A DNA stretch of 64,000 bases from Candidatus Kapaibacterium sp. (GCA_937927515.1 CALBDO010000027.1:1-64000); one strand, 5' to 3'; shown: positions 32,411 through 42,753, counted from the first letter of the stretch. The notes: a model not told the origin generated them from the sequence alone. Numbers and translations are program-made.

Positions 32411-33960
32411 TCATACCTTGGTTTATTTAACTTCCAAGCTTTATGTACGAGAAAGCAAAGCAAAGCGAAGAAGAGTAGCATAAATAGTCTTGTCGCCCAA
32501 CGATATGGAATTTGTTCTGCAGGAATATTGTGCATCAACAAAGTTGGTACAGCGTCTGTAAAGCCCCAGTAAACAAGAATGACCGAGATGTACAAAGGAG
32601 TTATGTATTTTATAACGAAGTAGAAAAATTTTGGTATTTTAATATCGGCACCTTTTTGTATTTCGTTCCAGCCTTTATCCATCCCCCAAATCCACGCAAA
32701 TATCACAACTTCGATGAAACCAATTAATACGAGCAAGAAAGTCCCAGCCCAATAATCCATCTCGTCGAGAACACCAAATTGAAAGAAAAACACAACCAGA
32801 TGCGCAGAAATAAATGTTCCAATGAAAACATATAGGGTTGCTTTTTTGTGTGAAATTTTAAACTGCTCTTCCAAAAATGCAATTAGAGGTTGAACCATAG
32901 CGACGGAGGAAGTTATTCCCGCTATGAAGAGCAAGAAAAACCAGATGAAGCCAAAGAATTCGCCAAAAGGTAATTTTTGGAAAATCAGTGGCATAGAAAC
33001 AAATCCAAGATTGAAAGCTCCGCCCTTTGCTATTTCCAAAGTGGCTACTTCCCCGAAGAAAGCAAAAGCTACCGGAATAGCAATCGAGCCACCAAGTATG
33101 ACCTCGACAAACTCGTTAGTTGATGCAGTAGACAAGCCGTTGAGCGCTATGTCATCTTTTTCGCGCAAATAGCTAGCATAGGCTTCGAGTGTTCCCATTC
33201 CCACACTCAATGTAAAGAAAATTTGCCCCGCTGCTGCAAGCCAAATCTTTGCATCAGTTAGCATCGAAAAATTTGGATTCCATATAAATGCAAAACCATT
33301 CTCCACGTTCCGTTCGGGAAAGTTCACGGGGTCGGGTGTGCCCAAAGTTATAACTCTAATTGCCAATATGATTGCAAGCAAAATCAGTAATGGCATTCCA
33401 ATTTTTGCAAGAAGTTCTATGCCTTTCGAAACACCACGAAGAAGTACGTAAAAATTAATTAAAAGTGTAATAATAAGGAAGAAGTAAGCTGTCCAAATCG
33501 ATGTGAAAAAGCCTTTTTCAACACCTTGATAACTTTTCAAAAAGCCGGTCATCGAGTTGAAATCGGTCATTCCGAAATAAGTTTTGGAAAGAGAGAAGAG
33601 ACTAAATCCTAAGTTCCAAGATTCAATGTAGCAATAATATATCATAATGATGGAGGAGACGAAAAGGCCAAGTACACCGATGTATTTTGCTATTGGATTA
33701 CGCCATACGACATCGAACATACCTGGCAAGTGACCGTGACCATATTTACCGCCATAGCGACCAATAGCCCATTCCACCCACATTAAAGGTATTCCAAGGA
33801 GGAGGAAAGCGATGAAATATGGTATCATAAAGGCACCGCCACCATTTTGCGCAGCTTGCACTGGAAAGCGTAGAAAGTTGCCGAGCCCAACAGCATTACC
33901 TGCTGCTGCTAAAATTAGCCCAATTCTGGTTGCCCATCTTTCTCTTTGGCTCATAACCAA
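32407..33960 (-). CDS. Sodium-dependent transporter, neurotransmitter:sodium symporter (NSS/SNF) family
   Basis: 517 residues with about 12 membrane segments. The N-terminus 'RWATRIGLILAAAGNAVGLGNFLRFP' is the sodium/substrate site of TM1 in LeuT-type carriers. 'GGGAFMIPYFIAFLLLGIPLMWVEWAIGRYGG' and 'FFTLSVGMGTLEAYASY' (TM6) and 'ITSSVAMVQPLIAFLEE' (TM8) follow. It should import an amino acid with Na+. The start is either TTG 33960 (10 nt after GAGG) or ATG 33954. It is followed by a coupled MetS-like small subunit, which points to a methionine/alanine-type two-component carrier. Substrate not fixed by sequence. Confidence 0.93.
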   Translation of the reverse strand: MVMSQRERWATRIGLILAAAGNAVGLGNFLRFPVQAAQNGGGAFMIPYFIAFLLLGIPLMWVEWAIGRYGGKYGHGHLPGMFDVVWRNPIAKYIGVLGLFVSSIIMIYYCYIESWNLGFSLFSLSKTYFGMTDFNSMTGFLKSYQGVEKGFFTSIWTAYFFLIITLLINFYVLLRGVSKGIELLAKIGMPLLILLAIILAIRVITLGTPDPVNFPERNVENGFAFIWNPNFSMLTDAKIWLAAAGQIFFTLSVGMGTLEAYASYLREKDDIALNGLSTASTNEFVEVILGGSIAIPVAFAFFGEVATLEIAKGGAFNLGFVSMPLIFQKLPFGEFFGFIWFFLLFIAGITSSVAMVQPLIAFLEEQFKISHKKATLYVFIGTFISAHLVVFFFQFGVLDEMDYWAGTFLLVLIGFIEVVIFAWIWGMDKGWNEIQKGADIKIPKFFYFVIKYITPLYISVILVYWGFTDAVPTLLMHNIPAEQIPYRWATRLFMLLFFALLCFLVHKAWKLNKPRYE

Positions 33961-33975
33961 CCGTAAATTACCTCT

Positions 33976-35109
33976 TTAATTCAATTTCTTTTGATAAAGT
34001 CTATAGGTCTTATAAACTTTAGCTTGCATAGTCGAGGTCAGTCCTTTGTTCATCATTTCATTGTCCTCGAGCACCCACGATGCCTCGCCATATCGGTATC
34101 CGATATCGATACCTCTTGTGCCAAGTTCATAATAGAGAACCGAGTCGATACCAGTCCTTTGAAACTCTGGTTTGATGCCCAAGGCAATAATGCGCACGAA
34201 TTGAATCTTCTTCTTTTTAGTCAAAATATGATATAGAGCTCCTAATGTAGAGCCATTTCGGTTGTAAATCAAGCACTCGTTAATGTTTGGAAGTGCCAAG
34301 CCAAATCCAGCGACTTTACCTTTCGACTCGGCTATGAGGGCAAGCCTTGGGTCTGCTATAAGTTTCAGGTCCTTTGCTATGTAATTGAACTCTTCGTCTG
34401 TCCATTTTACAAAGCCCCAGTTTGGTACCCAAGCAGAGTTGTATATTTCTTTCAAGATTTCAACATCACGCCAGAAATTCTTTTTATTTGAGAAATCCAC
34501 CTGACGAATACTGACCTCGTATCTTCGGCGGATTACTTCTTGCAATCGAAGCATTTTTTCGGATGTAAATGTGTGTGGTTCCAATAAATATGCGTATAAA
34601 TCTTTAGCCTTTCTATATCCAGCCGATTCGACAAGGTCTATGTAGTATCTTGGATTATAGGTCATCATAATTACTGGTGGTGTGTCGAAACCATCAATAA
34701 GCAAGCCAACTTCATCGTTCATCGATGGATTTTCTGGTCCGATTACAGTATCGAAGCCTCGTTCGAATAACCAATTTTCAACTTTCTCGAAAAGTTTTTT
34801 CGCAACATCTGGATTGTCAATTGACTCGAAAAAGCCAAAAAAACCAACTTTATCATTGTGCGTCTTATTGTGATTATAGTTAATAATCCCGGCGATTCTA
34901 CCAAGGACTTCTCCCCTGTGGTCTAAAGCCATAAAAAGCTTAAGTTCAGAGTGCTTGTAAAACGGATTTTTTTCTGTATCCAGCAATTTATATCGGTCGC
35001 TTATAACTGGTGGGACAAAGTTGGGGTCGTTCCTATAGAATTTCCATTGGGATTTAATGAATTGTAACTTTTCTCGCCTTGTCGAGACCTCTTTGATTGC
35101 AATCTCCAT
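33976..35109 (-). CDS. GNAT-fold N-acetyltransferase-like protein
   Basis: 377 residues. The first half ('FVPPVISDRYKLLDTEKNPFYKHSE' and 'GRIAGIINYNHNK', 'DKVGFFGFFESIDNPDVAKKLFEKVENWL') is typical of a GNAT-like family of Bacteroidota. 'GPENPSMNDEVGLLIDGFDTPPVIMM' is its hallmark. The C-terminal half contains a second GNAT-like unit ('IALGIKPEFQRTGIDSVLYYEL'), where the P-x-x-x-R/Q-x-x-G/A pattern may bind acetyl-CoA. No substrate is known. It sits between the NSS transporter (15 nt apart) and the S9 peptidase (11 nt apart) and may share their transcript. Confidence 0.75.
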   Translation of the reverse strand: MEIAIKEVSTRREKLQFIKSQWKFYRNDPNFVPPVISDRYKLLDTEKNPFYKHSELKLFMALDHRGEVLGRIAGIINYNHNKTHNDKVGFFGFFESIDNPDVAKKLFEKVENWLFERGFDTVIGPENPSMNDEVGLLIDGFDTPPVIMMTYNPRYYIDLVESAGYRKAKDLYAYLLEPHTFTSEKMLRLQEVIRRRYEVSIRQVDFSNKKNFWRDVEILKEIYNSAWVPNWGFVKWTDEEFNYIAKDLKLIADPRLALIAESKGKVAGFGLALPNINECLIYNRNGSTLGALYHILTKKKKIQFVRIIALGIKPEFQRTGIDSVLYYELGTRGIDIGYRYGEASWVLEDNEMMNKGLTSTMQAKVYKTYRLYQKKLN

Positions 35110-35120
35110 TTATAACCCTT

Positions 35121-37862
35121 TTATTCTTTGATGATTAAATTTTCTCCTTTTTGAATCCATTCCGTTGGAGTCTTTTTCTTTAGATATGTGTCGAAGAATT
35201 CTTTGATTTTTATTGCATAGTCCAATTTATTTGGAAATTTTTCGGGCCAATGCTTTTCATTATGGTATTGCAAAAAGAATGCTGGCTTGTTTAATCTTCG
35301 TAGAGCTAAATAAAGTTCAATTCCTTGCTGCCAAGGAACTGCTTGGTCTTGGTCTCCAAACATTAATAGAAGAGGTGTGGAAGCAGTTTTTGCTTTGAAA
35401 ACAGGAGAGTTCTCGATGTAGTTTGTTAAAGAATCCCAAAGATTGCCTCCGATTCTACTTTGATAACGTTCGTATTGAAATTGACGAGCAAGGCCCGATT
35501 CGAGCCTAATACCGCTGTAAGCGCTGGTCATATTTCCAACTGGAGCTCCAGCGACAGCAGCTGCGAAAAGAGGCGTTTGCGTTATTATATATGCAGTTTG
35601 ATAACCACTCCAAGAATGGCCCATAATGCCAATTGCGGTTGTGTCGATGTAACCCTTGTTAATTAGATGTTTAACGCCACTGACAATGCAATCAAGGGCA
35701 GAGTTGCCGGGACTACCAATTTGATACTTGATGTCGGGCAGAAAGAAAATATAGTCCTCGCTTGTATATATTTGAAAGCAAGGTCGGTGCCCAATGTAAG
35801 GGAATTGAAAGTTGTACATAAGCTGAGAGAAGCGCTCGTAAAAATACACCACGAGAGGATACTTTTTCTTCGTGTCGAAGTTTGCTGGTTTAATAATAAA
35901 TCCATCCAGAGTATCGCCTTTGTTATTGGTCCATCGCACTAATTCAGTCGTACCCCATTTATATTTCGAGAGCAACTCTTTGTTATGGTCGGTAAGTCGC
36001 TTCAGGTTATTGAGAGCAAAATTACCAACCCATAGGTCGGGGAATTCATCGTAGCTCTCTCTTGAAAAAAGGACCTTGTCTGCATTCTTTGCTTTTTTAA
36101 TAACTCTAAAATTTTTTTGTTCTTCCAGTAAAGACAGTGGACCGAGTATTTTGAACTCAAGAAGATAAATGGCAGTGTATTTTTTGTCGTAACTATAAGC
36201 AGAGATTAAAACTGTATCGTTGTTTCTATAGAACTTTTTGTCGCGGTCTAAATTTATTATTCTATACGATTGGTTCAAGTCTCGTCCAAAGACCACTGTC
36301 TGGCAAACGTAGCCGTAATTTTCCGAGTAAAACTTCCATATATCGTACTTGTCGTAAAGGAGGAAAGCATTGTCATTCTCGAACCAGCCAGCAAATCCAT
36401 AGCTTGGAGGAGGCGAAGGCATATCGTAATCCTCGTCGTAGAATGCATACTTCATTTTACCGGTAAGGTTTACAAGCGTATCAAGCTTCGGGTCGTATAG
36501 ATGCCAGTTCTTATCTTTATAAAATACGAGGTATTTCCCCTGTGGCGAGAGATTAGCGGATTCGTTGATTCTTTTAGCAACTAATTTTCTTTCTCCTGTG
36601 TTCAAGTTTATTAAGTACAAGTCGAAATAAGTTCCTTCCCATGTGGATTCTTTCAAGTAAGGATTTGAGTCGTAGCCAATAGTGTATAGTGGATTGTCTA
36701 CAAAATCAACCACAGGCATATTAAAATCCGCAAGTTGGATAAAGTTATTGGTATTAAAATTATACATACATTGGAATCTTCGGTCCTTGTTATTTTCCCA
36801 CCAAATTCTTTCATTCGATTTGATTTTCGGGTCGTTCCAGTGCCAAAGTGTATAGTCGGCTTTTTTCAAAATTGTACTAATATCGAAAAAATTTGTATCA
36901 TTAAACTTGATTTTGCTTTTATCGATGCTTGTATCCATCATCGGCTTAATTCCAAAAAACAATCTTTCGCCGTCCTGGCTCCATTTCAGTTCATTCTTAG
37001 AAGGTAAAAACCAGCCCACGGGAAGTTGTTTAAAATCAACAAGGATTTGAGGGGTTGAAACGGGAGTAGGTAAATAACAAAGCATTGCAGAGTCGATTTT
37101 TGTCCCTTTCCTTTCAAAGGATTTGATATAACTTAAACCTTGCCGAGCTTTGTTCCATGATAAAGATGAAATGTAAACACCAGAGTCTACATCAGCTTTG
37201 ATTGGAAGGCCAAATTCACCCTTCAAGTTCAAAATATATAATCCATTTTTTTTAGCCGTCGGTTCGCATATAACGTAGGCGAGGTACTGAGATAGAGTGT
37301 CGAAGGAAAATTCCGAGACATAGTTTAAATCAAGCTGGTTGAGCATAGCGAGGTCGAACAAAGTTAAAGTTGAGCCAATCTTTTTAACTGTAGTGTCTTT
37401 GGTGGCTCCTTCGCTGTCCTTGAAATGAATAGCAAGCCAACGAGAATCGTTGGAGAATGAAAAACTTTTTGTCTTTTCGAATGTATACTTCGATTGTGAT
37501 TTTATGTTGAACAATAAGTAACCTTCGGGGGGTGGTTCCTTTTCAGCATTTTCCTTTTCGATAGCTTTGGGAAGAAGTTTAAATATTACCCACTGAGAGT
37601 TTGGTGAAAATATAGGAGTAGTTGTTCTTTCAAATCTAAATTTCATTGTATCTTCGGTCGAGATTATGAAGGAAATTGCATCACCGCGCTCTGGTATCAA
37701 AGAGTACCCTACCCAAAGACCATCGTCTGAAATTGTTTGATGCATTATTCTCGGAAATTTCATCGCATCGATGAAGGTAAAATTTTGAAGTTCAGCAAAA
37801 TTAACATTTGACGCTAAGAAATATAAAATGATTATACGAGAAATAACCCTTTTCATTTTCAC
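35121..37862 (-). CDS. Secreted S9 family peptidase (prolyl oligopeptidase type)
   Basis: 913 residues. A signal peptide (1-23) is followed by a long beta-propeller-like region (about 60-640) with WD/TolB-like repeats and a C-terminal alpha/beta-hydrolase domain. The catalytic triad is visible: Ser750 in GHSWSG (most members have GxSxGG, so Gly is replaced by Ser at 752), Asp839 in GDQDQAVPW and His871 in NEKHW. It is probably periplasmic or outer-membrane-facing and cuts peptides after proline or a similar residue. It lacks a T9SS tail. It is adjacent to the trxB gene (1-nt gap) and the GNAT gene (11 nt), so the minus-strand run from trxB to metS is likely one operon. Confidence 0.9.
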   Translation of the reverse strand: MKMKRVISRIIILYFLASNVNFAELQNFTFIDAMKFPRIMHQTISDDGLWVGYSLIPERGDAISFIISTEDTMKFRFERTTTPIFSPNSQWVIFKLLPKAIEKENAEKEPPPEGYLLFNIKSQSKYTFEKTKSFSFSNDSRWLAIHFKDSEGATKDTTVKKIGSTLTLFDLAMLNQLDLNYVSEFSFDTLSQYLAYVICEPTAKKNGLYILNLKGEFGLPIKADVDSGVYISSLSWNKARQGLSYIKSFERKGTKIDSAMLCYLPTPVSTPQILVDFKQLPVGWFLPSKNELKWSQDGERLFFGIKPMMDTSIDKSKIKFNDTNFFDISTILKKADYTLWHWNDPKIKSNERIWWENNKDRRFQCMYNFNTNNFIQLADFNMPVVDFVDNPLYTIGYDSNPYLKESTWEGTYFDLYLINLNTGERKLVAKRINESANLSPQGKYLVFYKDKNWHLYDPKLDTLVNLTGKMKYAFYDEDYDMPSPPPSYGFAGWFENDNAFLLYDKYDIWKFYSENYGYVCQTVVFGRDLNQSYRIINLDRDKKFYRNNDTVLISAYSYDKKYTAIYLLEFKILGPLSLLEEQKNFRVIKKAKNADKVLFSRESYDEFPDLWVGNFALNNLKRLTDHNKELLSKYKWGTTELVRWTNNKGDTLDGFIIKPANFDTKKKYPLVVYFYERFSQLMYNFQFPYIGHRPCFQIYTSEDYIFFLPDIKYQIGSPGNSALDCIVSGVKHLINKGYIDTTAIGIMGHSWSGYQTAYIITQTPLFAAAVAGAPVGNMTSAYSGIRLESGLARQFQYERYQSRIGGNLWDSLTNYIENSPVFKAKTASTPLLLMFGDQDQAVPWQQGIELYLALRRLNKPAFFLQYHNEKHWPEKFPNKLDYAIKIKEFFDTYLKKKTPTEWIQKGENLIIKE

Positions 37863-37863
37863 T

Positions 37864-38817
37864 CTACTTTAGTTTTGAATAATGTTCAGATAGCCATCTT
37901 TCTGCATCAATGGCTGCGATGCAACCACTTCCAGCAGCGGTGATGGCTTGTCGATAAGTCGGGTCTTGACAGTCACCACAAGCAAAAACACCGGGAATAT
38001 TTGTGTATGAGCTTTTGCCCTTCGTCAAAATGTAACCATTTGCATCTGTTTCTATAAATGGTTTAAATATTTCAGTATTTGGTGTATGACCAATAGCGTA
38101 GAAGACCCCATCGGCTGGGAGGATACCTTCTTCGTTGGTAATTAGATTGCGGACTCGTATATGCGTCAGTTTTTTAATTCCACGCTTTTCTTCGCCAAGG
38201 AATTCTTCTACAACAGTATTCAAAAGGAAATCGATTTTTGGATTTTCTTTGGCTCTTTGAACCATAATCTTTGAAGCACGAAATTCATCTCTACGATGGA
38301 TGATTGTAACGGTGGAAGCAAAATGGGTCAGATATAATGCTTCTTCCATAGCGGAATCTCCGCCACCGATGACATATACCTTTTGGTTCTTGTAAAAGAA
38401 GCCATCGCAAGTAGCACAAGCAGAAATACCAAATCCCCAGTAGATATCCTCGCCTTTTGCGTGTAATCGTCGGGCAGAGGCACCAGTAGCGATTATAACA
38501 GCATCGGCAGAGTATTCTTCGTTTGCATCGGTGACGAGTTTGAATGGGTGTTGACTAAAATCCACAGCTTTTACAGTTTCGAAGAGTGTAACAGTACCAA
38601 ATTTTTGGGCTTGCTGTCTAAAAAGCTCCATTAATTCAGGTCCTTTAATGCCATTAGGGAAGCCAGGGTAATTTTCGACCTCGGTGGTTATTGTCAATTG
38701 GCCTCCAGGTTGCATGCCCTCGAAAATAACCGTTGTCAGTAAAGCACGACTGGCGTAAATTGCTGCTGTTAATCCTGCAGGACCTGTTCCAATTATTGCC
38801 ACTTGATAATGTTTCAT
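37864..38817 (-). CDS. trxB: Thioredoxin-disulfide reductase
   Basis: 317 residues from ATG 38817 ('MKHYQVAIIGTGPAGLTAAIY'). A TTG-initiated form would add 3 residues. The FAD motif GTGPAG, NADPH motif GGGDSAMEEAL, redox pair CATCDG and C-terminal 'GVFACGDCQD' are all present. It transfers electrons from NADPH via FAD to thioredoxin. Length is normal. It starts the minus-strand series followed by the S9 peptidase after 1 nt. Thioredoxin itself is not in the window. The reductase could also supply the 1-Cys peroxiredoxin encoded at 24.7 kb. Confidence 0.95.
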   Translation of the reverse strand: MKHYQVAIIGTGPAGLTAAIYASRALLTTVIFEGMQPGGQLTITTEVENYPGFPNGIKGPELMELFRQQAQKFGTVTLFETVKAVDFSQHPFKLVTDANEEYSADAVIIATGASARRLHAKGEDIYWGFGISACATCDGFFYKNQKVYVIGGGDSAMEEALYLTHFASTVTIIHRRDEFRASKIMVQRAKENPKIDFLLNTVVEEFLGEEKRGIKKLTHIRVRNLITNEEGILPADGVFYAIGHTPNTEIFKPFIETDANGYILTKGKSSYTNIPGVFACGDCQDPTYRQAITAAGSGCIAAIDAERWLSEHYSKLK

Positions 38818-39062
38818 ATTCCACAACTTTTAAATTTTGGTTAAATACAAAAATGTAATATTACCAAAAATGAACTAAATTTAAAAAAGTTGATATTTTA
38901 ACATTACTTTGGAGATGATGAAAATTATTTCCACTCGAAACAAGAGGAGAATGCCTGCGATTTCGACATTAATTTTCGCTTATGAGATAGAATTTGTTAT
39001 TTGGTTCAAATTTTAAAACAAGGCATTTACATTATTAATAGATGACGAGATTGTGTGAGAGT

Positions 39063-41357
39063 TTAAAATTCAAAATAAACACCAATGCTAGGCAAAATTC
39101 CAAAAGACTCGAAGTATTCAATTTTTTGATTTCGATAATCCCAACGGACCCCAGTCTTGTTTTTAGTAGAGAAGAGATTTTGTATGTCTAAGTATGTTAC
39201 GATGTTAAAGTTTTTCAAATACCACCTTTTGTCCACTCTAAAGTCTGTTTGGCGAAAGATTGGTAGCCTATCGCCTTGATTATATTGCGAATAGTCCTTT
39301 TGACCATTAGAAAGGTAAGGAGTTGTTGGAATTCCTATTGCGGCACGATATTTATAACTTATTTCCCATTGAGGATTGATACGGTAACCAAGAGCAATAT
39401 TGAAAATTAGCGGATTGTCGTATGTGCTTGTACGTAGCACACCGTCTAATCCAGCGAATTTTGTTTGACTTAATGTTATACTCAATAGTCCGTACAGAGG
39501 TAGTTTTGGATTAAATCGCTTTTGAATTAGAAGTTCAATACCTCTGGACCAACCAGTTCCCTCGGAGACCAAAGGTTCGATACCAAAGGGAATATCCGTG
39601 CTCAAATCGTCGAAACCGCTTGGAGAGAGAACCGCCTGCGGGCGGAAAACTCTTGCCGGGTAATTTGCATATTTTTTATAATAAACCTCAAATTGCACTT
39701 TTAAGTCCTCGAATGGTGTGTGTTCGTAGCCAAGCACTACTTGGTCGGCTCGTATCGGGTTAAGATTTTGATTCGGTGCACCAACAAGCCATATGTATGA
39801 TGGTGATTGATAGAAGCGACCCAAACTAAAAACTATGGTGGAAACTGGATTAATCATGTAAGAAACAGAAATCCTGGGCGAGACGAAGTACTTTGTTTGA
39901 GTAAAGTTAAAGTAGTCCCCGCGTAAACCAGCTGAAACTCTATGTTTTCCAATCGACGTTGCAAGGGTAACATAGGTTCCGTTTTTGATTGTGCGAAAAG
40001 TTGTATCAACTTTATATTCACTGGGGTTTCCTTGGTTGTCGAGGCGATAACGGCCATCAACAAAAATGTCGTATTTCAATTTTGTTCCAAATTTTGTTTG
40101 ATTACCAAAAGATAAGTTGAAGATATTTGATAATTTAATTTCATAATCAATTTTTAAAGAAGTTTCACCCTCGACGGAATTGTTTTTAAGGATGGACACA
40201 AGATTGGAGTCGTTTTGAAATGTGTTGAATTTTGTGTAGGTCCTACCAAGCGTTAGATTAAGAACTGCGTTATCGAAGATGTGTTTCCAAGTTAATCCGG
40301 AGAAATACTGCTTTTGCTCTGGGACAGCCACACGACTATTTGAATATGTATTATCACTGTTATCATTGTTTAATCGTACAAAATCGAGAGCACTAATAAC
40401 AAGGAACGAAATTGAGTTTCTGTCATCGAATTTAAAATTAAGTTTACCCTGAAAATCCCAATATTCGGGGATAAATGCAAAGTTTGCTGCTTTGAAGATT
40501 AGGTCGAGATAGCTTCTTCTGGCAGAGAAGAAGAAGCTTCCTTGGCTATTTACAGGACCTTCGAGATTTAAACCAAAACCAGTTGCAGAGAGAACAGCTT
40601 TTCCGCCGAATTTCTCCTCGTTGCCATTATATAATGAAATCTGGGTGAGCGATGATGTCCTATCCCCATATTTTGCTCCAAAGCCACCAGCACTAAATTG
40701 TACATTTTTAATAAAGTCGATGTTAATTATTGCAAGTGGACCTCCGTTTGTTCCTTGGGTACCAAAATGGTTTATGTTTGGGACTTCTATGTTATCTACA
40801 ATGAAAAGATTTTCAAATGGTGCACCGCCACGAACAATTAAATCATTACGACCAACCGATGTTACAGCCACACCGGGTAACAAAGCAGTCGCTCGAACTA
40901 TGTCTTCTTGAACACCCGGGGTCCTGCGTATTTCCTCTGAACTAAAGGTGCTTGTACTTGTTGTTGTCTCAATGAAGCGTTCGAAATATTTACCCCGTAC
41001 CTCCACTCCTTCGATGTTTATTACTTTCTCGACCAACTCTATTTCCAAGAAAACTGGCTTGACGTTAGTTACAAAAATGTTTGATTTAACGAACGTTTCA
41101 AATCCAATTGAGGAAAAACGTAGTGAATAGACCCCAGGTTCCAGCCCTTTGATTTGAAACTTTCCTTCGTTATTTGTGTATGCACCCTTGTTTGTACCTT
41201 CGACTAAAACTGTGACGCCTTGAATTGGCTTCCCATCGTTGCTGTTGATGACTTTTCCCGCTATTGAAATTACTGCATCTTGGGCTTTTAATGCAAAAAA
41301 TGTAAAAATTATATTAAAAAACAACACAATATATTTGCATTTCATAATTTTTACCAT
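39063..41357 (-). CDS. TonB-dependent receptor with carboxypeptidase-regulatory-like domain
   Basis: 764 residues. A signal sequence is followed by a carboxypeptidase D regulatory-like domain (about 28-110, 'GKVINSNDGKPIQGVTVLVEG'), then a plug ('EIRRTPGVQEDIVRATALLPGV', 'IVRGGAPFENLFIVDNIEVPN') and an outer-membrane barrel ending in 'IGVYFEF' with the terminal aromatic residue needed for assembly. The barrel has typical strands ('VSAGLRGDYFNF'). The substrate is unknown, as no SusD partner or transport gene is adjacent. An upstream ATG at 41357 is used by default, and the next methionine is four codons on. There is no good Shine-Dalgarno. Confidence 0.9.
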   Translation of the reverse strand: MVKIMKCKYIVLFFNIIFTFFALKAQDAVISIAGKVINSNDGKPIQGVTVLVEGTNKGAYTNNEGKFQIKGLEPGVYSLRFSSIGFETFVKSNIFVTNVKPVFLEIELVEKVINIEGVEVRGKYFERFIETTTSTSTFSSEEIRRTPGVQEDIVRATALLPGVAVTSVGRNDLIVRGGAPFENLFIVDNIEVPNINHFGTQGTNGGPLAIINIDFIKNVQFSAGGFGAKYGDRTSSLTQISLYNGNEEKFGGKAVLSATGFGLNLEGPVNSQGSFFFSARRSYLDLIFKAANFAFIPEYWDFQGKLNFKFDDRNSISFLVISALDFVRLNNDNSDNTYSNSRVAVPEQKQYFSGLTWKHIFDNAVLNLTLGRTYTKFNTFQNDSNLVSILKNNSVEGETSLKIDYEIKLSNIFNLSFGNQTKFGTKLKYDIFVDGRYRLDNQGNPSEYKVDTTFRTIKNGTYVTLATSIGKHRVSAGLRGDYFNFTQTKYFVSPRISVSYMINPVSTIVFSLGRFYQSPSYIWLVGAPNQNLNPIRADQVVLGYEHTPFEDLKVQFEVYYKKYANYPARVFRPQAVLSPSGFDDLSTDIPFGIEPLVSEGTGWSRGIELLIQKRFNPKLPLYGLLSITLSQTKFAGLDGVLRTSTYDNPLIFNIALGYRINPQWEISYKYRAAIGIPTTPYLSNGQKDYSQYNQGDRLPIFRQTDFRVDKRWYLKNFNIVTYLDIQNLFSTKNKTGVRWDYRNQKIEYFESFGILPSIGVYFEF

Positions 41358-41687
41358 TTAAAAAGCAAGCAACGATAAGTGCTAAGGTTTATTGTCTAAA
41401 ACTAATTTTAGATTTAGGTTTGACTAACAAATATTTGCTAAATTTGTGAATCTCCAAGTGGCAAACTATTAAATGTGGCGACTGGTTTTTCGAAACAATT
41501 GTTTTTGTAGCTCAAGAAATTCAGCTGTGTATAAGTAGAAATCAAATTCGAATCTGTCAAATGGTAAATTTAATTTTCTTATTTGTAGATGATTAAGAAT
41601 TTGTATTTATCTAAAAATTTAGTTAATTTTACCAAGTTTTTTACAGAGATTTTGAAAATTGATTGAGTGTAATTTCAGAGGATATGT
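41358..41687. other. 330-nt intergenic region between TonB receptor and dapA
   Basis: AT-rich divergent gap. It holds a TAAATTTG element at 41439-41446 with TTTG at 41419-41422 (16 nt apart) and a TAATTTTA near 41624, either of which could serve dapA. No ORF, RNA gene, repeat or terminator was recognised. Confidence 0.5.
41439..41446 (+). promoter_or_regulatory. -7 element TAAATTTG upstream of dapA
   Basis: TAAATTTG with TTTG at 41419-41422. It lies 240 nt before dapA, so a long leader would result. The nearer TAATTTTA at about 41624 is the alternative. Confidence 0.35.
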
Positions 41688-42581
41688 ATGAATAATTTTA
41701 CTCCAAAGGGAACGTTCACTGCACTAATTACACCATTAACAAACAAAGGCGAGGTGGATTTCAAAAGACTAAGGAATCTAATTGATTTCCAAATCGAAAA
41801 TGGCGTCGATGGCATTGTTGTCTGCGCCACAACTGGCGAAAGTGCTACTCTGACAATCAAGGAAAAACAAGCGATTATTATCAAAGCAGTTGAACTAGCA
41901 AGAGGGCGGGTACCGGTTATTGCTGGCACCGGAACAAACGAAACTGAATTGTCTTTGAACATGACGATTTTTGCCAAAGAACATGGTGCCTCCGCTTGTC
42001 TTTTGGTTGCTCCATACTATAATAAACCCAATCAGAAAGGGCTTTATGAGCATTTTCGGCTAATTGCTCAGCATGTCGATATACCAATAATTCTTTATAA
42101 TGTACCAGGAAGAACTGGTGTCAATATTTCCGCTGAAACTCAGATTCGACTTGCGAATGATTGTCCCAATATAGTCGCCACCAAAGAGGCGTCCGGCAAC
42201 TTGTCTCAAATTATGCAAATAATCGCCAGTGCACCCAAGCATTTTGCCGTCCTTTCGGGCGACGATGCCTTGACGCTACCGATTATCGCTCTCGGTGGTA
42301 AAGGTGTAGTCTCTGTTATTTCCAACTATGCTCCAAAGGAATTTTCCGACCTGGTCCGACTTGCTCTTCAAAACAAATTCGAAAAAGCCCGCCAAATTCA
42401 TTACCAGTTGCTCGAGCTGATGGAATTGAATTTCATCGAGCCAAATCCAATCCCGGTGAAGTACATTATGTCTTTGCTTGGCTTCACAAAAGAGGTTTAT
42501 CGTTTGCCTTTGTTGCCTTTGACAAACGATAAAAAGAAAATCTTAAAGCAAGCATTCGAAAAAATACGACAAAACACTTAA
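41688..42581 (+). CDS. dapA: 4-hydroxy-tetrahydrodipicolinate synthase
   Basis: 297 residues. The TIM-barrel shows 'GTFTALITPLTNKGEVDF', 'VVCATTGESATLT' (the TTGE loop), Tyr137 in 'ILYNVPGRTG' and the Schiff-base Lys166 in 'VATKEASGN'. 'VLSGDDALTLP' and 'VKYIMSLLGF' follow. It condenses pyruvate and aspartate semialdehyde in lysine/diaminopimelate synthesis, and so supports peptidoglycan. Length and residues are standard. ATG 41688 is preceded by GAGGAT. It is convergent with the SRPBCC gene and no other lys/dap gene is near. Confidence 0.96.
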   Translation: MNNFTPKGTFTALITPLTNKGEVDFKRLRNLIDFQIENGVDGIVVCATTGESATLTIKEKQAIIIKAVELARGRVPVIAGTGTNETELSLNMTIFAKEHGASACLLVAPYYNKPNQKGLYEHFRLIAQHVDIPIILYNVPGRTGVNISAETQIRLANDCPNIVATKEASGNLSQIMQIIASAPKHFAVLSGDDALTLPIIALGGKGVVSVISNYAPKEFSDLVRLALQNKFEKARQIHYQLLELMELNFIEPNPIPVKYIMSLLGFTKEVYRLPLLPLTNDKKKILKQAFEKIRQNT

Positions 42582-42753
42582 TACAGTTAGTCAAAAACAT
42601 ATCTTCCTTGGATAATTGAGGTAAAATACCTTTTGGCGTACCTTGCTTCAATAATTACAAAGCATTTTAATTGTCATAGATAATACTGTCTTTCGGCAGT
42701 GAAAGATGCTAATTTTGTTTTAAGTTTTGGATGGTAAAATTCATCCACATTTT

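Noticed and set aside
38915-39016. 33-codon open frame between trxB and the TonB receptor
   Set aside because: It has GGAG just before ATGATG but the spacing is too short, and there is no recognisable sequence. The region is an ordinary intergenic gap.
42670-42720. Hairpin between dapA and the SRPBCC gene as a terminator
   Set aside because: Only a 5-bp stem without a T run could be drawn.
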